Positions 7,903-16,564 of a stretch of 64,000 nucleotides of DNA are shown piece after piece. Each line of letters starts with the position of its first letter. The stretch's first letter is position 1. The notes under the pieces are model-generated. The model ran no database searches and was not told where the DNA came from. It worked only from the letters and a program-made list of their open reading frames with translations. Source of the DNA: an uncultured Paracoccaceae bacterium (lineage in GTDB: Bacteria > Pseudomonadota > Alphaproteobacteria > Rhodobacterales > Rhodobacteraceae); contig CANLDA010000016.1 in NCBI GenBank assembly GCA_947489325.1, positions 1-64,000 of the forward strand. The letters run 5' to 3'. The position numbers were made by a program, and so were the translations under genes.

Positions 7903-8456
7903 TACGCATAGGCCTCCATGCCGCCATTGACCAAAGCCGCAGGTGCAGGGTGGCGCCAGATTTGGCAGTCACCAAACTGCGGGTGTGCAAAGGTTTTCTC
8001 AAACACGGCACCAAGGCGCGTGGCCACGGCCATGCTGGCGGAGTTGTCATTGCCGATCAGGCTGATTGCGGTGTCCCAGCCAAGCACGTCATAGGCATGC
8101 GCGCGCGCCGCCATTGCAGCTTCTGTGGCATAGCCTTTGCCAGTGGCATCTGGCATCAACGTCCAGCCAATTTCACGCTCGGGCCAGTCCATGGGATTCC
8201 ACAGACCCACGTGACCGACATAAGCACCAGTTGCCTTTTCCTCGACCGCCCAGAAGCCATATCCACGCATCACCCAATGGCCCAGCAGCATTGCCACGGT
8301 GCGCCATGTTTCGTCGGGGCGCTTGGGGCCGCCCACGAATTTGGACGCATCGGTTGCATAGAACGCAGCCTCAGGCGCAACATCCGCCTCGCAAGGCGCG
8401 CGCATGATCAGGCGTTCTGTTTCAAGCCGAGGGATATGGAGGGTGGGCGAGGTCAC
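7902..8456 (-). CDS. GNAT family N-acetyltransferase (RimJ/RimL-like)
   Basis: A 184-residue paralogue of the downstream acetyltransferase with the same frame: RLETERLIMRAPCEADV at the start, REIGWTLMPDATGKGYATEA for acetyl-CoA binding and NSASMAVATRLGAVFE near the end. Its start overlaps the ffh stop by 4 bp, so the ffh-GNAT-GNAT-chorismate mutase-rpsP order behaves as one transcript. A ribosomal-protein target would suit the context, but that is a guess. Confidence 0.85.
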   Translation of the reverse strand: MTSPTLHIPRLETERLIMRAPCEADVAPEAAFYATDASKFVGGPKRPDETWRTVAMLLGHWVMRGYGFWAVEEKATGAYVGHVGLWNPMDWPEREIGWTLMPDATGKGYATEAAMAARAHAYDVLGWDTAISLIGNDNSASMAVATRLGAVFEKTFAHPQFGDCQIWRHPAPAALVNGGMEAYA

Positions 8457-9967
8457 TTTTTCTTACCAAACCCTGACAATCCGGGGGGCAGACCCATGCC
8501 GCCACCCAAGCCGGGCAGGCCGCCTTTGCCGCCGCCCAATGCTTTGGCTGCTTGTTCAAGCGCCTTTGGGTCCATCGCAGATGGGTCCATGCCCGCAGGC
8601 ATATCAGGCATACCGCCTTTGCCGAACATGCCTTTCATGGCTTGTTTCAGCATGCCGCCTTTGCCCATCTTACCCATTTTCTTCATCATATCGCCCATCT
8701 GACGCTGCATCTTGAGCAGTTTGTTCAGATCGCTGACATCAAGCCCGGCACCTTTGGCGATACGTTTCTTGCGGCTGGCTTGCAGGATTTGCGGGTTGGC
8801 ACGCTCGATCTTGGTCATAGATTGAATAAGCGCGATCTGCTGCTTGAGGATCTTGTCACTCATGCCAGCCTCGGCCGCTTGTTTTTGCATTTTGGCCATG
8901 CCGGGCATCATACCCATCACGCCTTCCATGCCGCCCATCTTGATCATCTGCTCAAGCTGCATTTTCAGATCGTTCATGTTGAAGCGGCCCTTTTGGAACC
9001 GTTTCATCATTTTTTCGGCCTGTTCAGCCTCAATTGTTTCATGCGCTTTCTCGACAAGCGCAACAATGTCACCCATGCCAAGAATGCGGCCGGCGACACG
9101 GTCGGACTCAAAGGTTTCCAACGCGTCCATCTTTTCGCCGAGGCCGACGAACTTGATAGGCTTGCCAGTGACCGCACGCATCGACAGCGCCGCGCCACCG
9201 CGTCCGTCACCGTCCATACGGGTGAGGACTACGCCAGAAATGCCGATCTTGCCGTCAAATTCTTCGGCAACCTCAACCGCTACCTGACCTGTTAGGCCAT
9301 CGACCACCAAAAGCGTTTCGCGTGGGTTGACGACGTCACGTACATCCTCGACCTCTTGCATAAGGGTTTGGTCGATTTGCAAACGGCCCGCAGTGTCGAG
9401 CATATAGACGTCATACCCACCCAGCGTCGCCTGTTGCTTGGCGCGTTTGGCGATTTGAACAGCGGTTTCTCCGGCGACGATTGGCAGGGTATCTACGCCG
9501 ATCTGTTGCCCCAGAATTTCAAGTTGTTGCATCGCGGCCGGGCGATAGATGTCAAGCGAGGCCATCAGCACGCGCTTGCCGTTCTTTTCCTTCAGGCGTT
9601 TGGCAAGTTTACCTGTCGTGGTGGTCTTACCAGAGCCTTGCAAACCCACCATCAGGATCGGCGCCGGGGCGTTATCTATCTTTAGCTCGCCAGGCTCACC
9701 TTCACCTTCCAACACATGCACCAGCTCGTCATGCACGATCTTGACGACCTGCTGACCGGGAGTGATGGATTTGGTAACGGCTTGGCCTGTGGCCTTTTCC
9801 TGTACAGCCTTGACGAAATCACGAGCGACAGGCAGGGAAACATCGGCCTCAAGCAAGGCGACGCGCACCTCGCGCAGGGCGGTTTTGACGTCCTCATCAG
9901 ACAGCGCACCCTGTTTGGTCAGGCGATCAAAGACACCAGAAAGGCGTTCGCTCAGATTCTCAAACAT
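8453..9967 (-). CDS. ffh: Signal recognition particle protein Ffh
   Basis: A 504-residue SRP GTPase that binds signal sequences of nascent membrane proteins and 4.5S RNA, then docks with FtsY. The N domain covers about residues 1-90. The G domain starts with GLQGSGKTT (108-116) and has the DTAGR and TRMDGDGRGG motifs. The methionine-rich M domain follows from about 330. The tail is long and glycine/methionine-rich. The 202 bp upstream contains a strong hairpin (10037-10070). Confidence 0.97.
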   Translation of the reverse strand: MFENLSERLSGVFDRLTKQGALSDEDVKTALREVRVALLEADVSLPVARDFVKAVQEKATGQAVTKSITPGQQVVKIVHDELVHVLEGEGEPGELKIDNAPAPILMVGLQGSGKTTTTGKLAKRLKEKNGKRVLMASLDIYRPAAMQQLEILGQQIGVDTLPIVAGETAVQIAKRAKQQATLGGYDVYMLDTAGRLQIDQTLMQEVEDVRDVVNPRETLLVVDGLTGQVAVEVAEEFDGKIGISGVVLTRMDGDGRGGAALSMRAVTGKPIKFVGLGEKMDALETFESDRVAGRILGMGDIVALVEKAHETIEAEQAEKMMKRFQKGRFNMNDLKMQLEQMIKMGGMEGVMGMMPGMAKMQKQAAEAGMSDKILKQQIALIQSMTKIERANPQILQASRKKRIAKGAGLDVSDLNKLLKMQRQMGDMMKKMGKMGKGGMLKQAMKGMFGKGGMPDMPAGMDPSAMDPKALEQAAKALGGGKGGLPGLGGGMGLPPGLSGFGKKK

Positions 9968-10036
9968 TACTTTCGGTTCCTTATCGACCGTTCCAAATCT
10001 GGCCCGAACATAAGAACGAACCGCTCAATAGCCAAG

Positions 10037-10070
10037 CGCCCCCGTGGGCGAAACTCGCTGACGGGGGGCG
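10037..10070. other. Stem-loop between queF and ffh
   Basis: CGCCCCCGT (10037-10045) pairs with ACGGGGGGCG (10061-10070) with one bulged base. A nested GCGA-aac-TCGC stem fills the loop. It lacks a T tract on either strand, so it is either an inefficient terminator after queF or a leader structure for ffh. The rest of 9968-10169 holds no gene I can support. Confidence 0.55.
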
Positions 10071-10169
10071 ATCCCGGCCTAATGGCCATGGGACCGGAAG
10101 TATGACAGACTCCCGGAATTGGTGCGCGTTTAGACTCGGGGCGCGCAAGAGTCAAGAACGCAAGGGGCC

Positions 10170-10637
10170 TCAGCCGCGCCCGCGATAGGTTGGCACACCC
10201 TGATCAGGGATCCAGACGCCGGGAAGTTCCGGCCCAGTCTGGTAAAACACATCAATCGGAATGCCCCCGCGCGGATACCAATAGGCCCCCAGTCGCAGCC
10301 ATTTGGGATCAAGCGTTTCCACCAGCCGCTTGCCGATGGTCACGCTGCAATCTTCGTGAAAGGCGCCGTGATTGCGAAATGAACCCAGAAACAATTTCAA
10401 GGATTTGCTTTCAACCAACCAGTCGCCGGGCACGTAATCAATCACGATATGGGCGAAATCCGGTGCGGCTGTCAGCGGGCAAAGCGATGTGAATTCCGGG
10501 GCGGTAAAGCGCACGGCATAATCGGTGCCAGCTTGTGGGTTTGGCACGCGTTCCAGCACGGCCTCGTCCGGGGAATTTGGCAGGTCGGTCTGTCCACCCA
10601 GTTGGGTGAGGTTTGCATAGATGTTTTCTTGGATCAT
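10170..10637 (-). CDS. queF: NADPH-dependent 7-cyano-7-deazaguanine reductase QueF
   Basis: A 155-residue single-domain QueF that reduces preQ0 to preQ1 in queuosine synthesis. The catalytic cysteine is Cys53 in [13 protein letters not shown] with Asp60 nearby, and [21 protein letters not shown] carries the NADPH-binding region. The unimodular length (about 150) matches the YkvM-type enzyme. It is the last gene of the queC-queD-queE-queF run, 12 bp after queE. Confidence 0.95.
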   Translation of the reverse strand: MIQENIYANLTQLGGQTDLPNSPDEAVLERVPNPQAGTDYAVRFTAPEFTSLCPLTAAPDFAHIVIDYVPGDWLVESKSLKLFLGSFRNHGAFHEDCSVTIGKRLVETLDPKWLRLGAYWYPRGGIPIDVFYQTGPELPGVWIPDQGVPTYRGRG

Positions 10638-10649
10638 GTTGATACCTTT

Positions 10650-11369
10650 TCAGACGCCGCGTTTGTTGCCCCAAATCAGGACATGCAGTTGCGGTAAGAT
10701 GCGCGGCGTGAACCAGCCATCGCTAAGGGTTTTGTCAATCAGCCACGTGTACCGTGCCATGATGCCATCCATATCAATGGTGGCATCCTCGGCATCGGGT
10801 GGCGGTGGGGTGTGGTTGCCCGGTTGCAGGTAAAGCGGCAGGTTTGGATAGCGTGCCGCAACATCGCGTGCCCAATTGTAATCCGTGTCATCAAAGATCA
10901 CGATTTTCATGGCGACGTCCGCACCGTTGGCGGCGCTCAGACAGGCGTCAAACCTATTCCAATCGACGGTCTCGCCCGAAGAGGGCGGTTTTGGGCTGAG
11001 GATTAGCGGGGCGAGGTTGGCAAACCAGTCACGCGCGACCGACCCTTGGGTTTCAAGGGCAAAGCTGTAGCCTTTGGATGTGCCCAAAGCGATCAGCGGG
11101 CCAAAATCCTGAATGGCGGGATTGCCACCTGACAGAGATACGCACAAAGGCACCCCACCGGACAGGCGCTCGATCTGTTGCCAAACCTCGCGGGTGGTCA
11201 TCGCTGCCCATGTGTGGCGGTATTCGCTGTCTACCGCGTGCAGGCTGTCACACCAGCTGCATCGATAATCACAACCACCTGCGCGCACAAACACAGTGGG
11301 TGCGCCGATCACGGCGCCTTCGCCCTGAATGGTTGGACCGAAGATCTCGGCGATGCGCAGGGGGCTCAT
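10650..11369 (-). CDS. queE: 7-carboxy-7-deazaguanine synthase QueE
   Basis: A 239-residue radical SAM enzyme converting 6-carboxy-tetrahydropterin to 7-carboxy-7-deazaguanine. The FeS cluster motif C-x3-C-x2-C is at Cys33, Cys37 and Cys40 ([10 protein letters not shown]), preceded by [15 protein letters not shown] 11369 overlaps the queD stop (ATGA), which fixes the start despite a longer open frame. Adjacent queC, queD and queF complete the preQ1 pathway. Confidence 0.95.
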   Translation of the reverse strand: MSPLRIAEIFGPTIQGEGAVIGAPTVFVRAGGCDYRCSWCDSLHAVDSEYRHTWAAMTTREVWQQIERLSGGVPLCVSLSGGNPAIQDFGPLIALGTSKGYSFALETQGSVARDWFANLAPLILSPKPPSSGETVDWNRFDACLSAANGADVAMKIVIFDDTDYNWARDVAARYPNLPLYLQPGNHTPPPPDAEDATIDMDGIMARYTWLIDKTLSDGWFTPRILPQLHVLIWGNKRGV

Positions 11370-11722
11370 GGGCGGTACTCGGCCCATGTTTTGGGCGTTT
11401 CAGAGACACGCACAGCGGTGGTTTGCTTCCATCGTGCCTTACACCAATCATACAAGGTGTGGGCAAGGCGTTCCGATGTCACCATATCATGACCAAAGAC
11501 GTCATTCAGATGACGGTGATCTAATTCATCATCGATGTAGTGTTTTAGCGGTTTAAGCTCGCGATAATCGATGACAAAGCCATTGTCGTTCAGGGTCTCT
11601 GCCGCCAGTTCAACCTCGACAATATAGTTGTGCCCATGCATCCGCGCGCAAGGGTGATCGTCGGGCAGTTCACACAGCTGGTGAGAGGCCGAGAAGTGAA
11701 ATTCTTTGGTGATGCGAAACAT
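11366..11722 (-). CDS. queD: 6-carboxy-5,6,7,8-tetrahydropterin synthase QueD
   Basis: A 118-residue PTPS-family enzyme making 6-carboxytetrahydropterin from dihydroneopterin triphosphate. The zinc-binding histidines are in FHFSASHQL and in CARMHGHNY, which also holds the active-site cysteine. It overlaps queC by one base (TGATG) and queE by four, typical of a tightly coupled operon. Confidence 0.95.
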   Translation of the reverse strand: MFRITKEFHFSASHQLCELPDDHPCARMHGHNYIVEVELAAETLNDNGFVIDYRELKPLKHYIDDELDHRHLNDVFGHDMVTSERLAHTLYDWCKARWKQTTAVRVSETPKTWAEYRP

Positions 11723-12414
11723 CAGTGGCCCCCTACCGCAGATTTCCAGAAATCAGGATCGGCATAGATCGTGGGATCTGTGACATCGGCAATGTCAAAT
11801 GCCTCGCGACGTTCCACGCAGGTGCCACAGCGCCCGCAATGCATATCGCCGCCCTTGTAACAGGACCAAGTGTCGCCAAAGGGCGTGTCGTGTTTGGCGC
11901 CTTCGGTGACGATGGCGGATTTTGGGATGTGCACGAACGGGGTGTACAGTTTCACGCTGGCGTACCCATCCAGTGCGCGATCTTGCATGACCTGAAAGGC
12001 GTCGATGAAATCGGGACGGCAATCGGGGTAGATAAAGTGATCACCCCCATGCACCGCTGCGGCCACTGCATCGGCATCCTTTGCTGCTGCCACGCCAAAG
12101 GCGATGGCCAGCATGATGGCATTACGGTTGGGCACGACTGTGACTTTCATGGTGTCTTCTGCGTAATGTCCGTCTGGCACGTCGACGTCATCGGTCAAGG
12201 CCGAGCCGCTGAGGTATGCGCCGATGTGGCTCATGTCGATCAGATCATGGGGTACGCCCAATTGATCCGCTGCCAATTTGGCAAAATCGACTTCTTTCTT
12301 GTGGCGTTGTCCGTAATCAAACGAAATCAAGCCAAGTAGGTCATGCTCTGCCGCAACCTTATAGGCAAGCGACACGGAATCTAATCCGCCAGAGCAGATC
12401 ACGAGTGTTTTCAT
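11722..12414 (-). CDS. queC: 7-cyano-7-deazaguanine synthase QueC
   Basis: A 230-residue ATP-dependent enzyme forming preQ0 from 7-carboxy-7-deazaguanine and ammonia. The PP-loop SGGLDS is at residues 8-13. Zinc-binding cysteines are clustered near the C-terminus (CYKGGDMHCGRCGTCVERR). It is the first gene of the que operon. I looked for a preQ1 riboswitch in the 168 bp upstream and found no convincing match. Confidence 0.96.
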   Translation of the reverse strand: MKTLVICSGGLDSVSLAYKVAAEHDLLGLISFDYGQRHKKEVDFAKLAADQLGVPHDLIDMSHIGAYLSGSALTDDVDVPDGHYAEDTMKVTVVPNRNAIMLAIAFGVAAAKDADAVAAAVHGGDHFIYPDCRPDFIDAFQVMQDRALDGYASVKLYTPFVHIPKSAIVTEGAKHDTPFGDTWSCYKGGDMHCGRCGTCVERREAFDIADVTDPTIYADPDFWKSAVGGH

Positions 12415-12582
12415 CTTTGAACCCTTGTTTTAGCGAACCGGGTAGGCTGCGACCGGTGTCCGGGGATCGGACTGGCGCGCAATAGCAACCCGTGCAGGAA
12501 CGTGCAAATCAAATCTTTGGGGGTTGAGACTTTGGTGTGAATGGGCAAATTGCCGAACAACACGACCACAAGGGGCCAAGCA

Positions 12583-13113
12583 ATGGATGCATCGTCAAAA
12601 TTTCAGGACAGCCTGCCAGTTTCATCTGATGCATTGCTGCAAAAGCTGGATGACTGGGGGCTGCGTTATACGTTGCATGAACATGTTCCCTTGCGCACAG
12701 TAGAGGACGCCAAGGCGGTTGAGGGGGACTTGGCTGTGCCGGGCGAGAACGCCTTGCGGATCAAGAACCTTTATCTGCGAGACCGCAAAAAACGCAATTA
12801 TCTGGTAACGCTGGAACAGGATCGCGAGATCGACCTTAAGGCGCTGGGCGCAGAATTGGGGGTTGGCAATCTATCGTTTGGCTCTGCTGATCGTCTGATG
12901 GAACATCTGGGCATTCGCCCCGGTGCGGTCAGTCCGCTGGCGATGATCAATGGCGTTGAAAAGAATGTGATCTTTTACATGGATGCAGGGGCACAGCAGG
13001 CTGATGCCATCTATATGCACCCGCTGGTGAATGATCGTACCGTGGCGATGTCGCGTGCTGACACATTAACATTCTTTGAAAAGTTGGGCGTCACCATCCA
13101 CTGGCTTGCATAA
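12583..13113 (+). CDS. Prolyl-tRNA editing domain protein (ProX/YbaK-like)
   Basis: A 176-residue free-standing editing domain related to ProXp-ala and YbaK, which deacylate mischarged tRNAs such as Ala-tRNA(Pro). Family features include YTLHEHVPLRTVEDAKAVEG, the lysine-containing IKNLYLRDRKKRNYLVTL and FGSADRLMEHLGIRPGAVSP. ATG 12583 (MDASSK) is used because AAGGGG lies upstream and the preceding residues look random. It stands alone between the divergent queC and the convergent azoR, and ends at a strong shared terminator. Confidence 0.85.
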   Translation: MDASSKFQDSLPVSSDALLQKLDDWGLRYTLHEHVPLRTVEDAKAVEGDLAVPGENALRIKNLYLRDRKKRNYLVTLEQDREIDLKALGAELGVGNLSFGSADRLMEHLGIRPGAVSPLAMINGVEKNVIFYMDAGAQQADAIYMHPLVNDRTVAMSRADTLTFFEKLGVTIHWLA

Positions 13114-13116
13114 AAG

Positions 13117-13145
13117 TCTCTGGCCAATCGGATGTTGGCCAGAGA
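13117..13145. terminator. Bidirectional terminator between proX-like gene and azoR
   Basis: Perfect 11-bp arms TCTCTGGCCAA/TTGGCCAGAGA around a 7-base loop between two convergent genes. On the minus strand it is followed by CTTTT, so it works best for the azoreductase transcript. Confidence 0.85.
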
Positions 13146-13153
13146 AGGTCATG

Positions 13154-13696
13154 TCAGGCTGCCTTGGCGAATTGCTCGGCTTCTTCGGTGTTCAGGATCG
13201 TAATGTCCGTGATACCCACGAACCCCAGAACCTGCCGCAGATAGGGCGATGCGAAATCATACTCTGACCCAATAGGAGCACCGCCGGACGCAATGACGAT
13301 GATAACTTTTTTCCCTGCAAAAAGCCCAACGGGGCCAGCTTCTGTATACTTAAAGGCGACGCCCGCGCGGGCGATTTGATCGATCCATGCCTTCAGTGCG
13401 GCGGGGATCGAAAAATTGTAAAGCGGCGTGCCGATGACAATTGTGTCGGCCGTTTGCACTTCGTTGACGAGAATATCGGAATATTCCAATGCAGCGGCCT
13501 GCGTTGGTGTTCTGTCAGCCGGTGGAATGAACGTGGCTGTAACCCATGTTTCGTCTAGCAGCGGCACCCCTTGTGACAAATCACGATGGATAAGCGTGTC
13601 CGATGCAAGGCTTTGAACAATCGCCCGAGAGGTTTCGGATGAAACGGAGCCTTGAAGACGGGCGGAGGCGGTGATGTGTAAGGTGGTCTTGGTCAT
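13154..13696 (-). CDS. azoR: FMN-dependent NADH-azoreductase
   Basis: A 180-residue flavodoxin-fold NAD(P)H:quinone/azo reductase. The N-terminal phosphate-binding stretch ITASARLQGSVSSETSR, the flavin contact GTPLYNFSIPAALKAWID and IASGGAPIG match AzoR. These enzymes reduce quinones and azo compounds using bound FMN. It is divergent from a LysR regulator across 117 bp, which suggests that regulator controls it. Confidence 0.88.
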   Translation of the reverse strand: MTKTTLHITASARLQGSVSSETSRAIVQSLASDTLIHRDLSQGVPLLDETWVTATFIPPADRTPTQAAALEYSDILVNEVQTADTIVIGTPLYNFSIPAALKAWIDQIARAGVAFKYTEAGPVGLFAGKKVIIVIASGGAPIGSEYDFASPYLRQVLGFVGITDITILNTEEAEQFAKAA

Positions 13697-13813
13697 TTTG
13701 ATAAATCCTTATGTGGGCGATGTTGCGTTTTGCTGATGAGGACTTAATTATTGTATTTCCGAACGTAACTGTTATTTTTGCGCAGATAATGTTCAAAAAT
13801 GCACAGGTGAGAG

Positions 13814-14695
13814 TTGGATAGTTGGGACGAAGTCAAAACCGCCTTTCAGGTGGCGCGCCAAGGCACGGTCAGTGGTGCCGCAGAAGTGTTGGGCGTGCAC
13901 CACGCCACGGTGATCCGACATATTGATACGTTGGAAAGGCGTCTGGGCGTAAAGCTGTTTCAGCGCCATTCACGTGGATACACTGCAACCGAGGCAGGCA
14001 ATGATTTGCTGCGTGTGGCGCAGACCACGGATGACCAATTCCAACAGTTAGAAAGCCGCATCAAAGGGCGTGGTGAGGATGTCTGTGGTGAGTTGGTGAT
14101 CACCTCATTGGATGGGATGAGCCCGTTGATCACCCCTATTCTGGCCAAATTTCAAACAGATTACCCTGAATTGATTGTACGTTATTTGACAGGCACGCGG
14201 TTGTACCGCTTGGAATATGGCGAAGCCCATGTAGCGGTACGCGCTGGGCCGATCCCGGAAGAACCTGACAATGTGGTGCAACCTTTGGGGCGGATGCCTG
14301 TGGGGCTCTATGCAAGCGACAGTTATGTGAAGCAATTTGGACTGCCTGACGGACCCCAAGATTTTGCCGGACATCGGTTTGTCGGTCATGATAATCTGCG
14401 TGTGCGCGCGCCGTTTCTGATGTGGCTGGCAAAACATGTTTCAAGAGAGCAGGTTGTCTTTCGTGCCCAAGATATCCGATCCATAGAACAAGCGGTGTTG
14501 TCAGGTGTCGGGATCGGGTTTCTATCCAACAGAATTGCCCAGAAAGAGCCGGGCCTGCACGAAGTGATGCCCCCTCTGGAAGAGTGGTTCGGACCGCTTT
14601 GGCTTGTGACGCATGTCGATTTGCATCGCACAACCAAAGTGCAGACCTTTCTGAAGTTTTTCAAAGAACACGCCAAAGAATGGGGCAATGTATGA
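13814..14695 (+). CDS. LysR family transcriptional regulator
   Basis: A 293-residue LysR-type regulator. The winged helix-turn-helix covers about residues 5-62 (VARQGTVSGAAEVLGVHHATVIRHIDTLERRLG); the effector domain fills the rest. The start is TTG, with AGGTGAGAG directly upstream and homology beginning at DSWDEVKTAF. It lies divergent to azoR and overlaps the next gene (an exporter) by 4 bp, so both may be targets. The inducer is unknown. Confidence 0.88.
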   Translation: MDSWDEVKTAFQVARQGTVSGAAEVLGVHHATVIRHIDTLERRLGVKLFQRHSRGYTATEAGNDLLRVAQTTDDQFQQLESRIKGRGEDVCGELVITSLDGMSPLITPILAKFQTDYPELIVRYLTGTRLYRLEYGEAHVAVRAGPIPEEPDNVVQPLGRMPVGLYASDSYVKQFGLPDGPQDFAGHRFVGHDNLRVRAPFLMWLAKHVSREQVVFRAQDIRSIEQAVLSGVGIGFLSNRIAQKEPGLHEVMPPLEEWFGPLWLVTHVDLHRTTKVQTFLKFFKEHAKEWGNV

Positions 14696-15591
14696 GCGCC
14701 TCCAGACGTGGGCATCTGGCGATGTTGTTGTTTTCAGCGCTTGTTGCCGGATCGTTTTCGCTTGGATCATTGATTGCGAATGACATCTCGCCTGCGGCGT
14801 TGAATGCGGTTCGGTTTTTGATTGCAGGGGTGGTGATTGGATGTGTCGCTGCGATGACCAAAGGATTTCCTGCAAGTGCAGCCCGTGCGCCGTGGCGATA
14901 TCTTGTCCTGGGCGGACTGTTCAGCGCTTATTTCGTGCTGATGTTTGAGGGGTTGAAAACCGCAGCGCCAGTTTCGACCGCAGCCGTGTTCACTCTTACG
15001 CCAGTTATGAGCGCAGGGTTTGGGTATTGGGCGTTGCGTCAGATTACGACGCCTCGCATGGCTTTGGGCCTGACCATTGGGGCATTGGGCGCCTTGTGGG
15101 TGATTTTCCGGGCGGACATAGCGGCCTTCATGCGGTTTCGCGTGGGGCAGGGTGAGGTTTTATTCTTTTGGGGGTGCGTTGCGCATGCGGTTTACACCCC
15201 GCTTGTGCGTAAACTGAATCGAGGGGAATCCCCAGTGATCTTCACCTTTGGGACCCTTATCGCAGGGTTTGTTGTTCTCACTGTATATGGGTGGCAGGAT
15301 ATACGGGTGACAGATTGGATGGCGTTGCCCCTGATCGTCTGGATCACACTGATGTATCTTGCGATCTTCTCGTCCGCGGCATCCTTTGTCTGTTTGCAAT
15401 ACGCCACACTGCGCCTGCCAAGTGCCAAGGTCATGGCCTATACCTATCTTGTCCCCAGTTGGGTTATCGTCTGGGAGATTCTGCTGGGCCACGGGGCCCC
15501 TGCAGGGCTTGTCCTAGGTGGGGTTTCTTTGACTGTTCTAGCCTTGTTCGTGCTGTTGAAGGATGAAGACCTCCAACACAGCAGAGTTTGA
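14692..15591 (+). CDS. DMT superfamily (EamA) transporter
   Basis: A 299-residue inner-membrane protein with about ten transmembrane helices in two EamA halves, typical of metabolite exporters. ATG 14692 overlaps the regulator's TGA stop (ATGA), and homology begins at MSASRRGHLAMLLFSALVAG. A longer open frame upstream runs through the LysR gene and is not real. Co-transcription with the LysR gene suggests the regulator senses the exported compound. Substrate unknown. Confidence 0.85.
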   Translation: MSASRRGHLAMLLFSALVAGSFSLGSLIANDISPAALNAVRFLIAGVVIGCVAAMTKGFPASAARAPWRYLVLGGLFSAYFVLMFEGLKTAAPVSTAAVFTLTPVMSAGFGYWALRQITTPRMALGLTIGALGALWVIFRADIAAFMRFRVGQGEVLFFWGCVAHAVYTPLVRKLNRGESPVIFTFGTLIAGFVVLTVYGWQDIRVTDWMALPLIVWITLMYLAIFSSAASFVCLQYATLRLPSAKVMAYTYLVPSWVIVWEILLGHGAPAGLVLGGVSLTVLALFVLLKDEDLQHSRV

Positions 15592-15668
15592 TAAAGCATG
15601 TGTTTATTGCCTACAAAGAGGCATTCTTTTCCAGTCATTGAACGGGCTAGACGATCAATGCCCTGCCT

Positions 15669-16001
15669 CTAGGGTGCGTCTGGGTGCAATTCCTGTTCAA
15701 GAAAGCGCTCAAACGCATCCAGATTGACCGGCTCAAACTGACCAAACCCCTGCATCCAGACGGATGCCTCGCGCAGTGCGCTGGGATCAATCTTGCACCA
15801 TTTGACGCGTCCGCGTTTTTCCTGCGTGATAAGCTTGGCTTTTGTCAGAATTGTCAGGTGCTTGGAAATAGCCGCCAGCGACATGTCAAAAGGCTCTGCG
15901 ACATCTGTGACGGCCATGTCATCCTCCAACAGCATCGCGAGGATAGCGCGGCGGGTCGGATCGGCCAGTGCGGCAAAAGCCATGTCCAATTGGGTGCTCA
16001 T
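15669..16001 (-). CDS. ArsR family transcriptional regulator
   Basis: A 110-residue winged-helix repressor (MSTQLDMAFAALADPTRRAI; recognition helix DMSLAAISKHLTILTKAKLI). It lacks the metal-binding CxC of ArsR/SmtB and resembles the SdpR/AHSA1-linked subgroup, which often sits by an SRPBCC gene; no such gene is next to it here. ATG 16001 has ACAGGAT upstream. A clean palindrome (16034-16049) 33 bp upstream looks like an autoregulatory operator. Confidence 0.85.
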   Translation of the reverse strand: MSTQLDMAFAALADPTRRAILAMLLEDDMAVTDVAEPFDMSLAAISKHLTILTKAKLITQEKRGRVKWCKIDPSALREASVWMQGFGQFEPVNLDAFERFLEQELHPDAP

Positions 16002-16033
16002 ATCCTGTCCATAAGCAATACCATGAACCATCG

Positions 16034-16049
16034 TCAACCATTTGGTTGA
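16034..16049. promoter_or_regulatory. Palindromic operator candidate for the ArsR-type regulator
   Basis: TCAACCA-TT-TGGTTGA is a perfect inverted repeat with 7-base arms upstream of the ArsR-family gene. This sequence type fits a winged-helix dimer site. A second inverted repeat, CAACT-gtgcc-AGTTG, follows at 16067-16081. Confidence 0.6.
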
Positions 16050-16174
16050 ATATGGCTTGGCGGCTCCAACTGTGCCAGTTGAACAAAATGACTTGGACAT
16101 GCTTCAGTGAAAGTATCGAAAATTCGTATGTTTTTCAGCAAGATGCGCGTTTCACGCAAAGGGCTTATGAAGCC

Positions 16175-16203
16175 TTGACTCGGACCCGAGCGCACCTTAG
16201 CAA
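16175..16203 (+). promoter_or_regulatory. Possible promoter of the atp F0 operon
   Basis: TTGACT at 16175-16180 is followed after 17 bp by TAGCAA at 16198-16203. The -35 is good and the -10 weak. It is the best match in the 231-bp gap before atpI. Confidence 0.3.
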
Positions 16204-16232
16204 TGCGCCAAGTTCAACCAGTGGAATTGCGC

Positions 16233-16562
16233 GTGACCGATCCCGACCAAAAAGAGCGCTTAGCGCAGCTTGAGGAGCGGATCGAGGCGGTCAAAAAGAC
16301 CCAGGCACCCAAGGATCACATGGAGGAACATTATTCTCAGGCCAATCTGGCGTGGCGAATGGTGATTGAACTGGTGGCCGGTCTTGGGATCGGTTTTGGC
16401 ATCGGATACGGGCTGGACAGCCTGTTCGGCACATTGCCGATCTTTCTGGTGTTATTCGTATTTTTGGGCTTTGCCGCCGGGGTCAATGTGATGCTCCGCA
16501 GCGCCAAAGAGATCCAAGCAAAGCAATTGGCCGAACAGGCCGAGAGAGACGAGGGGAACTGA
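16233..16562 (+). CDS. atpI: ATP synthase protein I (AtpI)
   Basis: A 109-residue membrane protein that helps assemble the c-ring and is linked to Mg2+ uptake in some bacteria. It has a charged N-terminal helix ([16 protein letters not shown]), then two transmembrane helices ([21 protein letters not shown] and [20 protein letters not shown]). GTG 16233 ([10 protein letters not shown]) fits the family start; ATG 16203 is the alternative, ten codons earlier. First gene of the F0 operon. Confidence 0.88.
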   Translation: MTDPDQKERLAQLEERIEAVKKTQAPKDHMEEHYSQANLAWRMVIELVAGLGIGFGIGYGLDSLFGTLPIFLVLFVFLGFAAGVNVMLRSAKEIQAKQLAEQAERDEGN

Positions 16563-16564
16563 AC

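Noticed and set aside
9968-10169. SRP RNA (ffs) gene next to ffh
   Set aside because: The conserved GGAA/AGCAGCC apical loop pattern is missing on both strands.
12415-12582. preQ1 riboswitch upstream of queC
   Set aside because: The minus strand has a GGTTCGCTAAAACAAGGG stretch, but it does not match the preQ1-I consensus of a C-rich loop and A-rich tail, and no preQ1-II fold is evident.
14422-14691. Extended start of the EamA transporter inside the LysR gene
   Set aside because: No transmembrane or homologous sequence before MSASRRGHL; an ATGA overlap gives the normal start.
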